Assembly (NCBI GenBank): GCA_029432775.1
Contig: JAROAZ010000025.1
Coordinates: 40,053-104,052 of the forward strand
Origin: Pontiellaceae bacterium B12227
GTDB lineage: Bacteria > Verrucomicrobiota > Kiritimatiellia > Kiritimatiellales > Pontiellaceae
Direction: 5' to 3'
DNA: 64,000 nucleotides
Made by a program: the position numbers and the translations under genes
Shown: in pieces, positions 44,090 to 52,548 of the stretch
Layout: every line of letters starts with the position of its first letter
Numbering within the stretch: position 1 is the stretch's first letter
Notes under the pieces: model-generated
What the model saw: the letters and a program-made list of their open reading frames with translations, nothing else
What the model was told of the DNA's origin: nothing
Databases searched by the model: none

Positions 44090-44746
44090 TTAAATCCAGC
44101 CTTTGCGGAGGGCGGTGGCGACGGCGGCGGCGACGTTTTGCACCTGCAGCTTGTTGTAGATGCGGCGCATGCGTTTATCGATGGCATGCAACGAAAGTCC
44201 AAGCTGATTGGCGATCTCTTTTTTGACATAGCCCTCGCTGAGCATCTGCAGCACTTCGACTTCTCTGGCGGTGAGCAGGTTGTCGTCCTCTTCGGGCGCT
44301 TCGGGCTGGATACGCCGGATGAGCTGCAGGGCGATATGGGCCAGTTTGGGGTCGATGCTCGCTCCGCCTTCCCAGACTTCCTGGATGCTGTTGAAGATTT
44401 CCTTGCGGGTGGCGGTTTTGAGCAGGTAGCCGGAGGCGCCGCGGGTAATGGCCTGGAGCACATGCCCCTCCCGGTCGGACTGGGTCAGGATAATGATGCG
44501 GCATTGCGGAGCCAGCTGAAGGAGCCTCGGTATGGCATCGAGCCCGTGCGTGCCGGGCATTTCGAGATCGAGCAGGATGATGTCCGGTTGGATGGTTTCA
44601 TCTTCCAATAGTCGGAAGGCTTCATCGCCGGAGGATGCTTCGGCCACGGACTCGTATTTTTTTGTTTTATTCAGCGCCGAGGCGATGGCGTGGCGGAAAA
44701 TGGCATTGTCTTCCACCACCATGATGCGGCTTGGGGTTGCGCTCAT
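44090..44746 (-). CDS. NarL/FixJ-type response regulator
   Basis: 218 residues. The receiver begins RIMVVEDNAIFR (Glu12, Asp13), with Asp60 in DIILLDLEMPG as phospho-acceptor, TQSD and GYLLK; then a LuxR-type DNA-binding domain (LTAREVEVLQMLSEGYVKKEIANQLGLSLHAIDKRMRRIYNKLQVQNVAAAVA). The start overlaps the kinase stop by four bases (ATGA type), so the two are translated together. The decayed locus at 24650-24920 carries the same regulator C-terminus, showing that this system was once duplicated. It sits at the middle of a five-gene minus-strand operon. Its targets are unknown. Confidence 0.93.
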   Translation of the reverse strand: MSATPSRIMVVEDNAIFRHAIASALNKTKKYESVAEASSGDEAFRLLEDETIQPDIILLDLEMPGTHGLDAIPRLLQLAPQCRIIILTQSDREGHVLQAITRGASGYLLKTATRKEIFNSIQEVWEGGASIDPKLAHIALQLIRRIQPEAPEEDDNLLTAREVEVLQMLSEGYVKKEIANQLGLSLHAIDKRMRRIYNKLQVQNVAAAVATALRKGWI

Positions 44747-46686
44747 AGTTTTTTCTCCAGGGTAATGGCCGTTCCGCCGCCGGGCGGTGTGGATAGGTTT
44801 AGTTTGGCCTTCAGTTTCTGGGCCCGCATCGCCAGATGGGTTGGCTGGCGGCCGCCTGTGTTGCCTAGTCCCTTTCCATCATCTGAAATGGTGAGAGTCA
44901 ACCGTTGAGCGGCAAGTTGAAGACGGATTGATACTTCCGATGCATTGGCATGTTTCACGATGTTGGTCAACGCCTCCTTGAAGAACAGCAGTAAATGCCA
45001 TTTTTCTTTCGGTGCGAGTTTGGCGATATGTTTTTCGCCTTCGATGTCAAACTTGGAGACATGCTCCGCAAGCATGAGTTTCGCCATCTCCTGCATTTTT
45101 TCGAGCAGTTCACCGGTGACGCCGCGGGACTCAAGAAAACGAACCAGAGAACGTGTATTATTGGCGCTGGTACGCGAGATGTCGGCGATGGCCGAAAGCT
45201 GGGGGATGTGGGTTTCGGGCATGTCTTCTTCGTGGGCGAGTTCGTCGCTCATGAGGGCGATGCCGCTGAAGGTTCCGCCGATTTCGTCGTGGAGGTCGGC
45301 GGCGAGGTTTTCGCGCAGGCGATAGATTTGGCGCAATCGGGTCAGCCGCTGCAGGAGGACCAGAACAACAGAGAACAGAAAGATGAGGGTTATGCTCCAG
45401 CCCAGATTCCGGATGATGCGGGATTGCCGGATATAGCGGTGCTGCAGTTCGGCCTGCAGGGCTTCCAGCTTCACCTCCAGGCGGTTGCGTTCGGACAGGT
45501 CGGTCAGCCATTCGCGTATCGGCAGCGTGCGGCCGATAGAGGACATGCCGTCCACCAGCTTGGCCGGAACGAACCGGGAAGCTTCGTGTTTGTACGAGAG
45601 CGAAATCTTGGCCCCGCGCGAAACGACCGCGCCTTCCGCGATGACTTCGATTTCCGCAAACGCAAAGATGGAGCCTTCGGACTGGGGATGGGGCGGCAGC
45701 TTGGTCGCGGTGATCCGTACATAACGGCCCGATGCGTTGTTTGCCGCAAAACAGGCCAGCCGGTGGCCGGGCGAGGGATAGTCTTTTGCGCTGGAGTTGA
45801 AAATGACGGTGGGCGAGGAAAAGGCCGCATCGTTGGAGACCTCGATCCTGAACTGCCGGGGAAATCCCAGCGCGGTTTTGTGGAACACAGCAAAGTTGTC
45901 CCCGACATGAACCGGGTACAGGTGAATTTCATCCAACGGGTATTCCCGGCCCAGATCGAGTGTAATGGATGCGGGGAAGCGGCTTTCGGGGGGAACATGT
46001 ATCCGGCAGTAGCTTCCATCGGTGAATTCGCGGCTGCAGGGCTGGGAAAACGGCATGTAGCCATCGGTTAAATATTCCCTGCCCCAAAGGGGGCGGTGTT
46101 CTGTGCTGCTGGCCCCTGTGACGGGTTTGCCTAGTGCCAGGTTTCGGTTGCCGTCGAAAACCAGCACTTCACTGACTGAAAACACGTTTAGAGGCGCCTC
46201 GCGGAAGTTCGGCAGGCCATGGGCAATGATCCTGATCTGGCGGGCAGAGGTGCCCGGACAGTCGATGATGACCGGGCTTTGGTTGGGGAGCGGCTCAATC
46301 GGGGCGGTGGCGGAGTCGAACAGCAATTGGCCGGTTTTATCTTTGGCGTCGGCATAGGTTCGGACCTGCAACCGGTCTGGAAAGCCATAGTTCGTGGATT
46401 CCTTGCTTTCACTGATCTGTACAGACGGGATCAGCATAATGGTATCGAAGGTCCGCGTTTCCAGAAGATCAACCGCCAGCCAGGCACCGTCTCCTTTGCG
46501 CGTCGCCTCGAAACCCAGCGTGCCGCCGGATTCCCGGATCAGGCGCAAGGGCAGCTCATCAAGCCGGATCCGGGTGGTTTCGATCTCTTCTTTGAGATCG
46601 GCATAGGGGTTCGGTTGCCCCGTGCCTTGGGCGTGTGTGGAGGATAGCAGTACCGCCAGCAAAAATAGGATGCGACGCAGATTCAT
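44743..46686 (-). CDS. Discoidin-type sensor histidine kinase
   Basis: 647 residues from ATG 46686 (MNLRRILFLLAVLLSSTHAQ, a clear signal peptide); the open frame reaches 46911 but the added 75 residues look non-coding. Two discoidin-like ectodomain segments (NRNLALGKPVTGASSTEHRP is typical), a transmembrane helix (about 420-440, LGWSITLIFLFSVVLVLL), DLHDEIGGTFSGIALMSDEL with His466, and an ATPase domain (EALTNIVKHANASE, SDDGKGLGN). It is a paralogue of 42001-44019 and first gene of the operon. It is divergent from the 46886 surface-protein family, which it could control. The ligand is unknown; a sugar is a reasonable guess. Confidence 0.88.
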   Translation of the reverse strand: MNLRRILFLLAVLLSSTHAQGTGQPNPYADLKEEIETTRIRLDELPLRLIRESGGTLGFEATRKGDGAWLAVDLLETRTFDTIMLIPSVQISESKESTNYGFPDRLQVRTYADAKDKTGQLLFDSATAPIEPLPNQSPVIIDCPGTSARQIRIIAHGLPNFREAPLNVFSVSEVLVFDGNRNLALGKPVTGASSTEHRPLWGREYLTDGYMPFSQPCSREFTDGSYCRIHVPPESRFPASITLDLGREYPLDEIHLYPVHVGDNFAVFHKTALGFPRQFRIEVSNDAAFSSPTVIFNSSAKDYPSPGHRLACFAANNASGRYVRITATKLPPHPQSEGSIFAFAEIEVIAEGAVVSRGAKISLSYKHEASRFVPAKLVDGMSSIGRTLPIREWLTDLSERNRLEVKLEALQAELQHRYIRQSRIIRNLGWSITLIFLFSVVLVLLQRLTRLRQIYRLRENLAADLHDEIGGTFSGIALMSDELAHEEDMPETHIPQLSAIADISRTSANNTRSLVRFLESRGVTGELLEKMQEMAKLMLAEHVSKFDIEGEKHIAKLAPKEKWHLLLFFKEALTNIVKHANASEVSIRLQLAAQRLTLTISDDGKGLGNTGGRQPTHLAMRAQKLKAKLNLSTPPGGGTAITLEKKL

Positions 46687-46885
46687 GGCAACATCGAAGC
46701 ATAGTGCACGATCATTACGCAAGCAGATTGGTTCCCGAGGGGGGCGCGATTGCGTACCTATGCATATTGAAGGTTTTATGAGACGATTTGACCTTTGAAG
46801 CCATAGTCTGACCGGCGGGAGTGCAATCGCAATCAGGTTGTCGTCCAGGGGGCAATTGAAACGAAACAGGAATAAGGAGAGTGGA
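46687..46885. promoter_or_regulatory. Divergent intergenic region
   Basis: 199 bases between the kinase operon and the repeat-leader genes; both promoters should lie here. GGCGCGATTGCGTACCTATG near 46742 resembles one half of the GTGGCG palindrome but is degraded. AAGGAGAG serves as Shine-Dalgarno for ATG 46886. Confidence 0.45.
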
Positions 46886-48859
46886 ATGAGTGGTAAAATC
46901 AAATTAGTCATGGCGGCCTTGGTGATGGCGGCGGGAGCCGCGCAGGCTGCGAATATAAGTTACACCGGCACAGTTTCTACCGCCGAAAGCATTGCGGGCG
47001 TGGATAGGCTGTTGCAGAGGGACGGTAAGACAGCCACCATCACGACCGGGGGCTCTATAACGATAACAACCTCTGATCCCTCAAAGGGTTCCTTGGTCGG
47101 GCAGGTCTCTGCTGGAGAAATCATCATCGACGGGGGTGCTTTCGACGTTAACAGCTCGGCTAATTTTATCATAGGGAATGGCACTAACGGGGATGGTATA
47201 ATTGATCTGCGTGCCGGCACTCTGACGTTGACTACAACTGGTGCTTTCGCCATCGGGCGTGATGCAGGGACTGGAGTGATTACCATCCGTGGTGGCGTGG
47301 CTACTTTAGATCAACCGATTTTCGACACGCATGCCACTAGAGCTGGGTTCGGGACGATCGATTTTGCCGACAAGATCGGTGGCGGAACCAGCGATGGCAC
47401 CCTCACGATCACCGGGGCGAATTATGCGTATTATGAATCGCTCTACACGGGGGACGATCTGACGTACAATGGGGATAACAGTACTTATTCGTTCAGCGAG
47501 GTGTTCTCTGTAAGCGGCGAAACCCTCAGCGCGCTCGCGCCGCCGTCGACCGTGGCCTCGATCTCGCCTTCCACGACCTCCGGCTATGCCCCGCTCGAAG
47601 TTATTTTTGATGGATCCAGCAGTATTTCCTCAGGCATCATCACCAACTATTTCTGGGACTTTGGCGATGGTAATACGGATAGCGGAGTGCTGGTTACCAA
47701 CACCTATGCGGCCACCAACATCTATACCGCTTGGCTGACGGTGATGGATGACCTGGGGAACACCGCCAGCAATTCCGTGGAGATTACGGCTGAACTCAAA
47801 CCGCTGGAGCTCGTGGCATCGGCAACACCCATCGAAGGGGAAGTGCCGCTGGATGTGGTTTATGATGCTTCGGGAAGTTCAGCATCGGGTACCGGCACCA
47901 TTTCCAGTGTTTCATGGACATTCGGCGATGGAAACTCGGACAACGGCGCCATCGTTTCAAATACCTATATAGTGGTCGGTACCTACACATCCGAAGTGGT
48001 GGTGGTAGACTCCAACGGATTCAGTGCAACAAACACATTTGTGATCGACGTGTACCCGGTGCGGCTTGTGGACTTTACTACCCAGAAATCGGGGACGACG
48101 GCCTCGGATGCTTTTCCGGCTTCGTTTACGCCTTATAGTACCAACGACCTGGCCAATACCAACCAGGCCTCGTTCCTGAGCATTGATGACAACAATGGAG
48201 GCATTGTCGTCGCTCAGGTGGCCAATATCAACGATGGTGCCACTGGGACCTCTGCAAACGACGGCAATCAGGTTGCGCTGGAAGCGGAAGACTCGTTCAC
48301 CATCACGTTCGATACATCCGTTAATACGTTCGGTTATGATATCACCAACATTAACACCTATGCGGCCTGGGAAACCGGAGGCGGCGGTCGTGCCAATCAG
48401 GGGTATGACGTTACCGTAACCTACGTGGACAATAGCACGGAGCTTGTCAGCAGCGGGACCTACGAGCCAAACACCTCGCCGGTCAATTCGTGGACGGCCG
48501 TCTATATGACGCCCAAGGCCGGCAACGACGTGATTGCCAGCGGAGTCAAGGCCATCACCTTCAGCAACTTCGATGAATATGCCGATGGGGCAACCCCGAC
48601 TGATGTGATTACCTACCGCGAGTTTGATGTACTCGGAACGCCTACGGCGCCTACAGAGATCGGCGAGGTCACCTTCGACGTGCTTCCCGGCGGCCTGGGC
48701 GTGTTGAGCTGGGAAAACGGGACAACCTGCGATGTATGGACCAATGCGAGCCTCGTATATCCGAACTGGGGCATTGCTGCTGCCGGTGTGGATTCTCCGG
48801 TCACCAATGCCATTGGCAGTGAACCCGTGCTGTTCATTGAGCTGCGTATTGAACCCTGA
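46886..48859 (+). CDS. Repeat-leader surface protein with two PKD domains
   Basis: 657 residues from ATG 46886. Signal peptide (MAAGAAQA), then a Gly/Thr-rich leader module (about 20-205) like passenger beta-helix repeats: LLQRDGKTATITTGGS, IIDGGAFDVNSSANFIIGNG, IDLRAGTLTL, AIGRDAGTGVITIRGGV, TIDFADKIGGG and GDDLTYNGDNS. Two PKD domains follow (ISPSTTSGYAPLEVIFDGSSS..FWDFGDG; VPLDVVYDASGSS..WTFGDG), then a beta domain and the C-terminal domain (EIGEVTFDVLPGGLGVLSWE to LFIEL). It is the first of four genes with this leader. Where the next gene has its PEP-CTERM tail (LSVIPEP), this one continues into PKD domains (LSALAPP). Role: likely adhesin or display protein. Confidence 0.85.
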   Translation: MSGKIKLVMAALVMAAGAAQAANISYTGTVSTAESIAGVDRLLQRDGKTATITTGGSITITTSDPSKGSLVGQVSAGEIIIDGGAFDVNSSANFIIGNGTNGDGIIDLRAGTLTLTTTGAFAIGRDAGTGVITIRGGVATLDQPIFDTHATRAGFGTIDFADKIGGGTSDGTLTITGANYAYYESLYTGDDLTYNGDNSTYSFSEVFSVSGETLSALAPPSTVASISPSTTSGYAPLEVIFDGSSSISSGIITNYFWDFGDGNTDSGVLVTNTYAATNIYTAWLTVMDDLGNTASNSVEITAELKPLELVASATPIEGEVPLDVVYDASGSSASGTGTISSVSWTFGDGNSDNGAIVSNTYIVVGTYTSEVVVVDSNGFSATNTFVIDVYPVRLVDFTTQKSGTTASDAFPASFTPYSTNDLANTNQASFLSIDDNNGGIVVAQVANINDGATGTSANDGNQVALEAEDSFTITFDTSVNTFGYDITNINTYAAWETGGGGRANQGYDVTVTYVDNSTELVSSGTYEPNTSPVNSWTAVYMTPKAGNDVIASGVKAITFSNFDEYADGATPTDVITYREFDVLGTPTAPTEIGEVTFDVLPGGLGVLSWENGTTCDVWTNASLVYPNWGIAAAGVDSPVTNAIGSEPVLFIELRIEP

Positions 48860-48868
48860 CATTCACTT

Positions 48869-48890
48869 TAGGGGAGGCGGGGCCTCCCCT
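48869..48890 (+). promoter_or_regulatory. Intergenic hairpin upstream of PEP-CTERM gene
   Basis: AGGGGAGGC and GCCTCCCCT form a perfect 9-bp stem around three G's. No T-tract follows on this strand. It lies between a large and a small surface gene, as at 11112. Confidence 0.55.
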
Positions 48891-48916
48891 TGGAAAAAAA
48901 CAAAAAGGAAAATAGA

Positions 48917-49648
48917 ATGAAAAAAATACTATGTGTATTAAGCGCAGGTTTGTTGGCGGCGGGAGCCGCGCAGGCGGCGAATATTACTTACGCCGACGGC
49001 GCCATCATCAATGATGCCCAAACCATTGGGGGCGCGGATAGGCTACTGCAGAATGCCGCCGCGACAGTCACCATCACGACCGGGGGCTCTTTAGCGATAA
49101 CCACCACCACGACCACAGCGGGTTCCTTGGTAGGGCAGCTCGCTGCGGTCGAATTCATCATCGATGGAGGTGCTTTCAATGTTAATTCGTCCGCCAATTT
49201 TATCCTGGGGAATGGTACGGGCGGGGATGGAACGATTGATCTGCGTGACGGTACGCTGTCGTTAACAACGTCTGGGGATATCGCCCTCGCACGTGATGGC
49301 TCGACGGGAGTGATTACCATTCGTGGTGGTACGGCTGCTTTAGATCAACCGTTTTTCGATACGTATTTCCCAGCGGATCCGGGGGCCGGGTCGATAGATT
49401 TTGCCGACAAGATCGGTGGCGGGGCCAGCGATGGAACGCTTACGATCGCCGGTGCAGACTTGGCATATTATCAAGGGCTTTATTCGGGTGATGATCTGAC
49501 GTATAACGGGGACAATAGTGCAGCTTTCAATACTGTATTTTCTGTAACCGGATCAACCCTCAGTGTCATCCCGGAACCGGCCACGCTGGGACTGGTTGTT
49601 GCATTCGGCGGTGGAATCATGTTCATCCGTCGTCGCTTTATGATCTAA
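48917..49648 (+). CDS. Repeat-leader PEP-CTERM protein
   Basis: 243 residues from ATG 48917 (AAAAAGGAA upstream; frame open from 48890). Signal peptide (LLAAGAAQA), the same beta-repeat leader as its three neighbours (LLQNAAATVTITTGGS, IIDGGAFNVNSSANFILGNG, SIDFADKIGGG), then a PEP-CTERM tail: VIPEPATLGLVVAFGGGIMFIRRR. It is the only gene in this family with the tail; the other three replace it with a payload. An exosortase would be needed for processing. A terminator follows. Confidence 0.92.
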   Translation: MKKILCVLSAGLLAAGAAQAANITYADGAIINDAQTIGGADRLLQNAAATVTITTGGSLAITTTTTTAGSLVGQLAAVEFIIDGGAFNVNSSANFILGNGTGGDGTIDLRDGTLSLTTSGDIALARDGSTGVITIRGGTAALDQPFFDTYFPADPGAGSIDFADKIGGGASDGTLTIAGADLAYYQGLYSGDDLTYNGDNSAAFNTVFSVTGSTLSVIPEPATLGLVVAFGGGIMFIRRRFMI

Positions 49649-49672
49649 TTGATAGTGTACCATCAGTACGAA

Positions 49673-49706
49673 TAAAGCGCCCCGTTGCGGGCGCTTTATT
49701 TTTCGA
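49673..49706 (+). terminator. Rho-independent terminator
   Basis: AAAGCGCCC and GGGCGCTTT flank CGTTGC-type loop bases, followed by ATTTTTC. It ends transcription after the PEP-CTERM gene. Confidence 0.8.
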
Positions 49707-49764
49707 TTTATCCCTAGGCCGGTTGACTGCCGAAAGGGATAGGCGGATAATATGAGGAAATGAA

Positions 49765-52485
49765 ATGAAGAACTTAATAGGAATCGTAGGGTTGATTTCA
49801 GTGCTTTCAGTCGGAGTGCAGGCTGCTAATATCAGTTTCTCCGACACGATCAGTGATACCCAAAGCATTGGGACTGGGGATCGGCTGCTGCAGAGGGACG
49901 GTAATACAGCCACCATCACGACCGGGGGCTCTTTAACGCTAGAAAGCGGGAGCACCGGTGCCTTCGTTGGGCAGGTCTCTGTCGGAGGGGTTATCATCGA
50001 TGGGGGGGATTTAAACTATTACTCGACGACAGGAAATTTTCTCATAGGGAATGGCACGGGCGGGAATGGCACGGTTGATCTGCGTGCCGGCACGCTGACT
50101 CTGAATTCGGGTGGTGCTTTAGCCATCGGGCGTGATGCAGGGACTGGAGTGCTTACCATCCGTGGCGGCGTGGCTGATTTAAATTCACAACCGGTTTTCG
50201 ATATTCATGATCCTGCTGACCCGGGGGCCGGGTCGATCGATTTTGCCGACAAGATCGGTGGCGGAGCCAGCGACGGCACCCTCACGATCGCCGGGGCGGA
50301 TTATGCGTATTATGAATCGCTCTACACGGGGGATGATCTTACGTATAACGGGGATAATAGCACGTATTCGTTCAGCGAGGTGTTCTCGGTAAGCAATGAA
50401 ACCCTCAGCGTACTCCCGGCGGCAACCGTGGCCGTTATCACGCCTTCCACGACCTCCGGCTATGCCCCGCTCGACGTTGTTTTTGATGGATCCGGCAGTA
50501 CGGCCGACGGAACCATTACCAACTATTTCTGGGACTTTGGCGATGGCGATACGGCTGCTGGCGTACGAGTCACCAATACTTATACGACCGTCACTAACTA
50601 CACAGCATGGCTGACGGTGATGGATGATCTGGGCCATGCCGCCAGCAATTCCGTGTCGATAAAAATCTGGAGCGACTCGGTTGTTTACGGAGACATGTTT
50701 GACAATGATGGTCTGTCGGCAAATACCGGTGTGGGTGGAGGCCTTTCGGTAACAGCGGCCAACTTGGCCTCTTGGGGCGATGGGGGTGAGCTCGCTTTTT
50801 CTCCCGACACGGGGGCCGCCAATGAACGGGCCGTTGTTTCTTCCCTGAACTCGTTTAACCTGCCGTTCGGTTTTGAATTAACCGTGACCTATTCGGTCGG
50901 TGATATCACAACCGATACGGGGGGCAATCGATTCTCATTCGGGCTGATGAATGCGGTCGGCCTGGCCGCCATCAATACGGACCCGTTTGCTCTCGATAAC
51001 GGGACGCGTCCAGATGATTACCAGGCGATCGGGGTGAATGTGACGGCAGAAGACTCGCTGCAGGGACTGGTTTTGAACGAACGTAGCGATGGGGGCACCA
51101 TTGCAGTAGGCCTGATTGGGGGGCAGTCCGGCTTCACCAGCTCGACCACGGCGGAGAATATTGTGACACTCACAGTTGACGCCGCAGGGAACTATGACCT
51201 TGTGTTGAACGGCAGCTCGGTCGGCTCAGGAGCGAGCGGCCTGGATTTGAGAAGCGCGTTCTATTTTGCGGCTTTTTCCCAGGACGATTTGGCAAGCCCC
51301 TCTATTACTTCGGTATCGCTGTCTGACCTTAGCGATCCAGATGCGGCTCCCGTTGCCTATCCACAGGATGTCGGAACGTGGGAGAACAATCCGGTGGAGA
51401 TCACGCTGGCCGGCATCGACTCGGAAGGCAGCAACCTGACCTATAGCGTGGAATCTTTTCCCACCAACGGGTCGCTTGCTGGCGCAACGAATGTATGGGT
51501 CTATACCCCGACGGATGGCTATCTGGGCACGGATCAGTTTACGTTTACCGTTCATAATGGGGAGATCAACAGCGCCCCGGCCACGGTGTCGATTAATGTA
51601 AGCTACGACGAGCTCTTTGAGGGGCCGGAATATGAAGATGCTTTTACCAATCCCGAGGACGACCCGGAGCTTCCGAATGTCCTGCTGATCGGCGATTCGA
51701 TTTCGAATGCTTACACGGTGCAGGTTCGCAAAAGCCTGGCGGGAAGGGCGGATGTTTTTCGGATTCCCAGTAATGGGAAGGATACCTGGTTCGGTCTGGA
51801 TAATCTGGACAGCTGGTTGGCAATGACCCCCGGCCAATGGGACCTGATTCACTTTAACTGGGGCTTGTGGGATCTCTGCTACCGCAATCCTGAATCGACC
51901 AATCAGGGATACCGGGACAAAGTGAATGGAACGCTCACTACGACTACGGCAGAATATGCGGACAACATGGAACAGATTGTGGCGCGTATGAAGCAGACGG
52001 GGGCCACGCTGATGTGGCGCACCACGACGCCGGTTCCGGAGGGTGAACTGGGACGGATCGAGGGCGATGACCTCATCTACAACGCCATTGCCGAGTCCAT
52101 CATGACGACGAATGGCGTGTTGATCGATGACCTGCATTCGTATGCTCTTTTAGGATTACCCGAGATACAGGTGGCCTATGGGGACGTTCATTTTACGTCC
52201 GACGGATCCATTTTCCTGGGGAAACGGGTGGCCTTCGCGATTGAGGCCGCGCTTTTTGGAGCAACGATTGACGGTGTTGGAGCGGAGGTTTCATCGGACG
52301 CAACGGACATGGTGTTGAACTGGCAGGCTCAACCCGGAGCACCCTACGGCGTGATGGCGACTACGAATCTCGTGGATGGCCCATGGATCGACGTCACCAA
52401 CGGGATTACTGCTGAAGATCTGGTTTCCGTAACGAATACGGTGTCCGGAGAACAGCAATTCTTCCGGGTTTACATCGAATATTAG
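49765..52485 (+). CDS. Repeat-leader PKD protein with SGNH/GDSL hydrolase domain
   Basis: 906 residues: signal peptide (SVGVQA), the beta-repeat leader (about 20-215), one PKD domain (ITPSTTSGYAPLDVVFDGSGS..FWDFGDG), a LamG-like region (about 305-525), an Ig/cadherin-like domain (about 530-615), then an SGNH hydrolase (about 635-840) and a C-terminal ETNAN-type domain ending FFRVYIEY. SGNH evidence: GDSIS (Ser645), the HFNWGLWD segment in the place of the usual Asn block, and DVHFTSDG with Asp807 and His809. Family members are esterases, often removing acetyl groups from polysaccharides, which would fit beside sulfatases. ATG 49765 is preceded by GAGGAAATGAA. Substrate not determinable. Confidence 0.85.
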   Translation: MKNLIGIVGLISVLSVGVQAANISFSDTISDTQSIGTGDRLLQRDGNTATITTGGSLTLESGSTGAFVGQVSVGGVIIDGGDLNYYSTTGNFLIGNGTGGNGTVDLRAGTLTLNSGGALAIGRDAGTGVLTIRGGVADLNSQPVFDIHDPADPGAGSIDFADKIGGGASDGTLTIAGADYAYYESLYTGDDLTYNGDNSTYSFSEVFSVSNETLSVLPAATVAVITPSTTSGYAPLDVVFDGSGSTADGTITNYFWDFGDGDTAAGVRVTNTYTTVTNYTAWLTVMDDLGHAASNSVSIKIWSDSVVYGDMFDNDGLSANTGVGGGLSVTAANLASWGDGGELAFSPDTGAANERAVVSSLNSFNLPFGFELTVTYSVGDITTDTGGNRFSFGLMNAVGLAAINTDPFALDNGTRPDDYQAIGVNVTAEDSLQGLVLNERSDGGTIAVGLIGGQSGFTSSTTAENIVTLTVDAAGNYDLVLNGSSVGSGASGLDLRSAFYFAAFSQDDLASPSITSVSLSDLSDPDAAPVAYPQDVGTWENNPVEITLAGIDSEGSNLTYSVESFPTNGSLAGATNVWVYTPTDGYLGTDQFTFTVHNGEINSAPATVSINVSYDELFEGPEYEDAFTNPEDDPELPNVLLIGDSISNAYTVQVRKSLAGRADVFRIPSNGKDTWFGLDNLDSWLAMTPGQWDLIHFNWGLWDLCYRNPESTNQGYRDKVNGTLTTTTAEYADNMEQIVARMKQTGATLMWRTTTPVPEGELGRIEGDDLIYNAIAESIMTTNGVLIDDLHSYALLGLPEIQVAYGDVHFTSDGSIFLGKRVAFAIEAALFGATIDGVGAEVSSDATDMVLNWQAQPGAPYGVMATTNLVDGPWIDVTNGITAEDLVSVTNTVSGEQQFFRVYIEY

Positions 52486-52548
52486 GCTGGTCACCACAAG
52501 CTGGGACGATGTGGAGTGGGATCCGACCGGAAAAGATAAGGAAATGAA

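Noticed and set aside
46687..46911. Extended N-terminus of the second kinase
   Set aside because: The extra 75 residues precede a perfect signal peptide and have no coding character; the start at 46686 is preferred.
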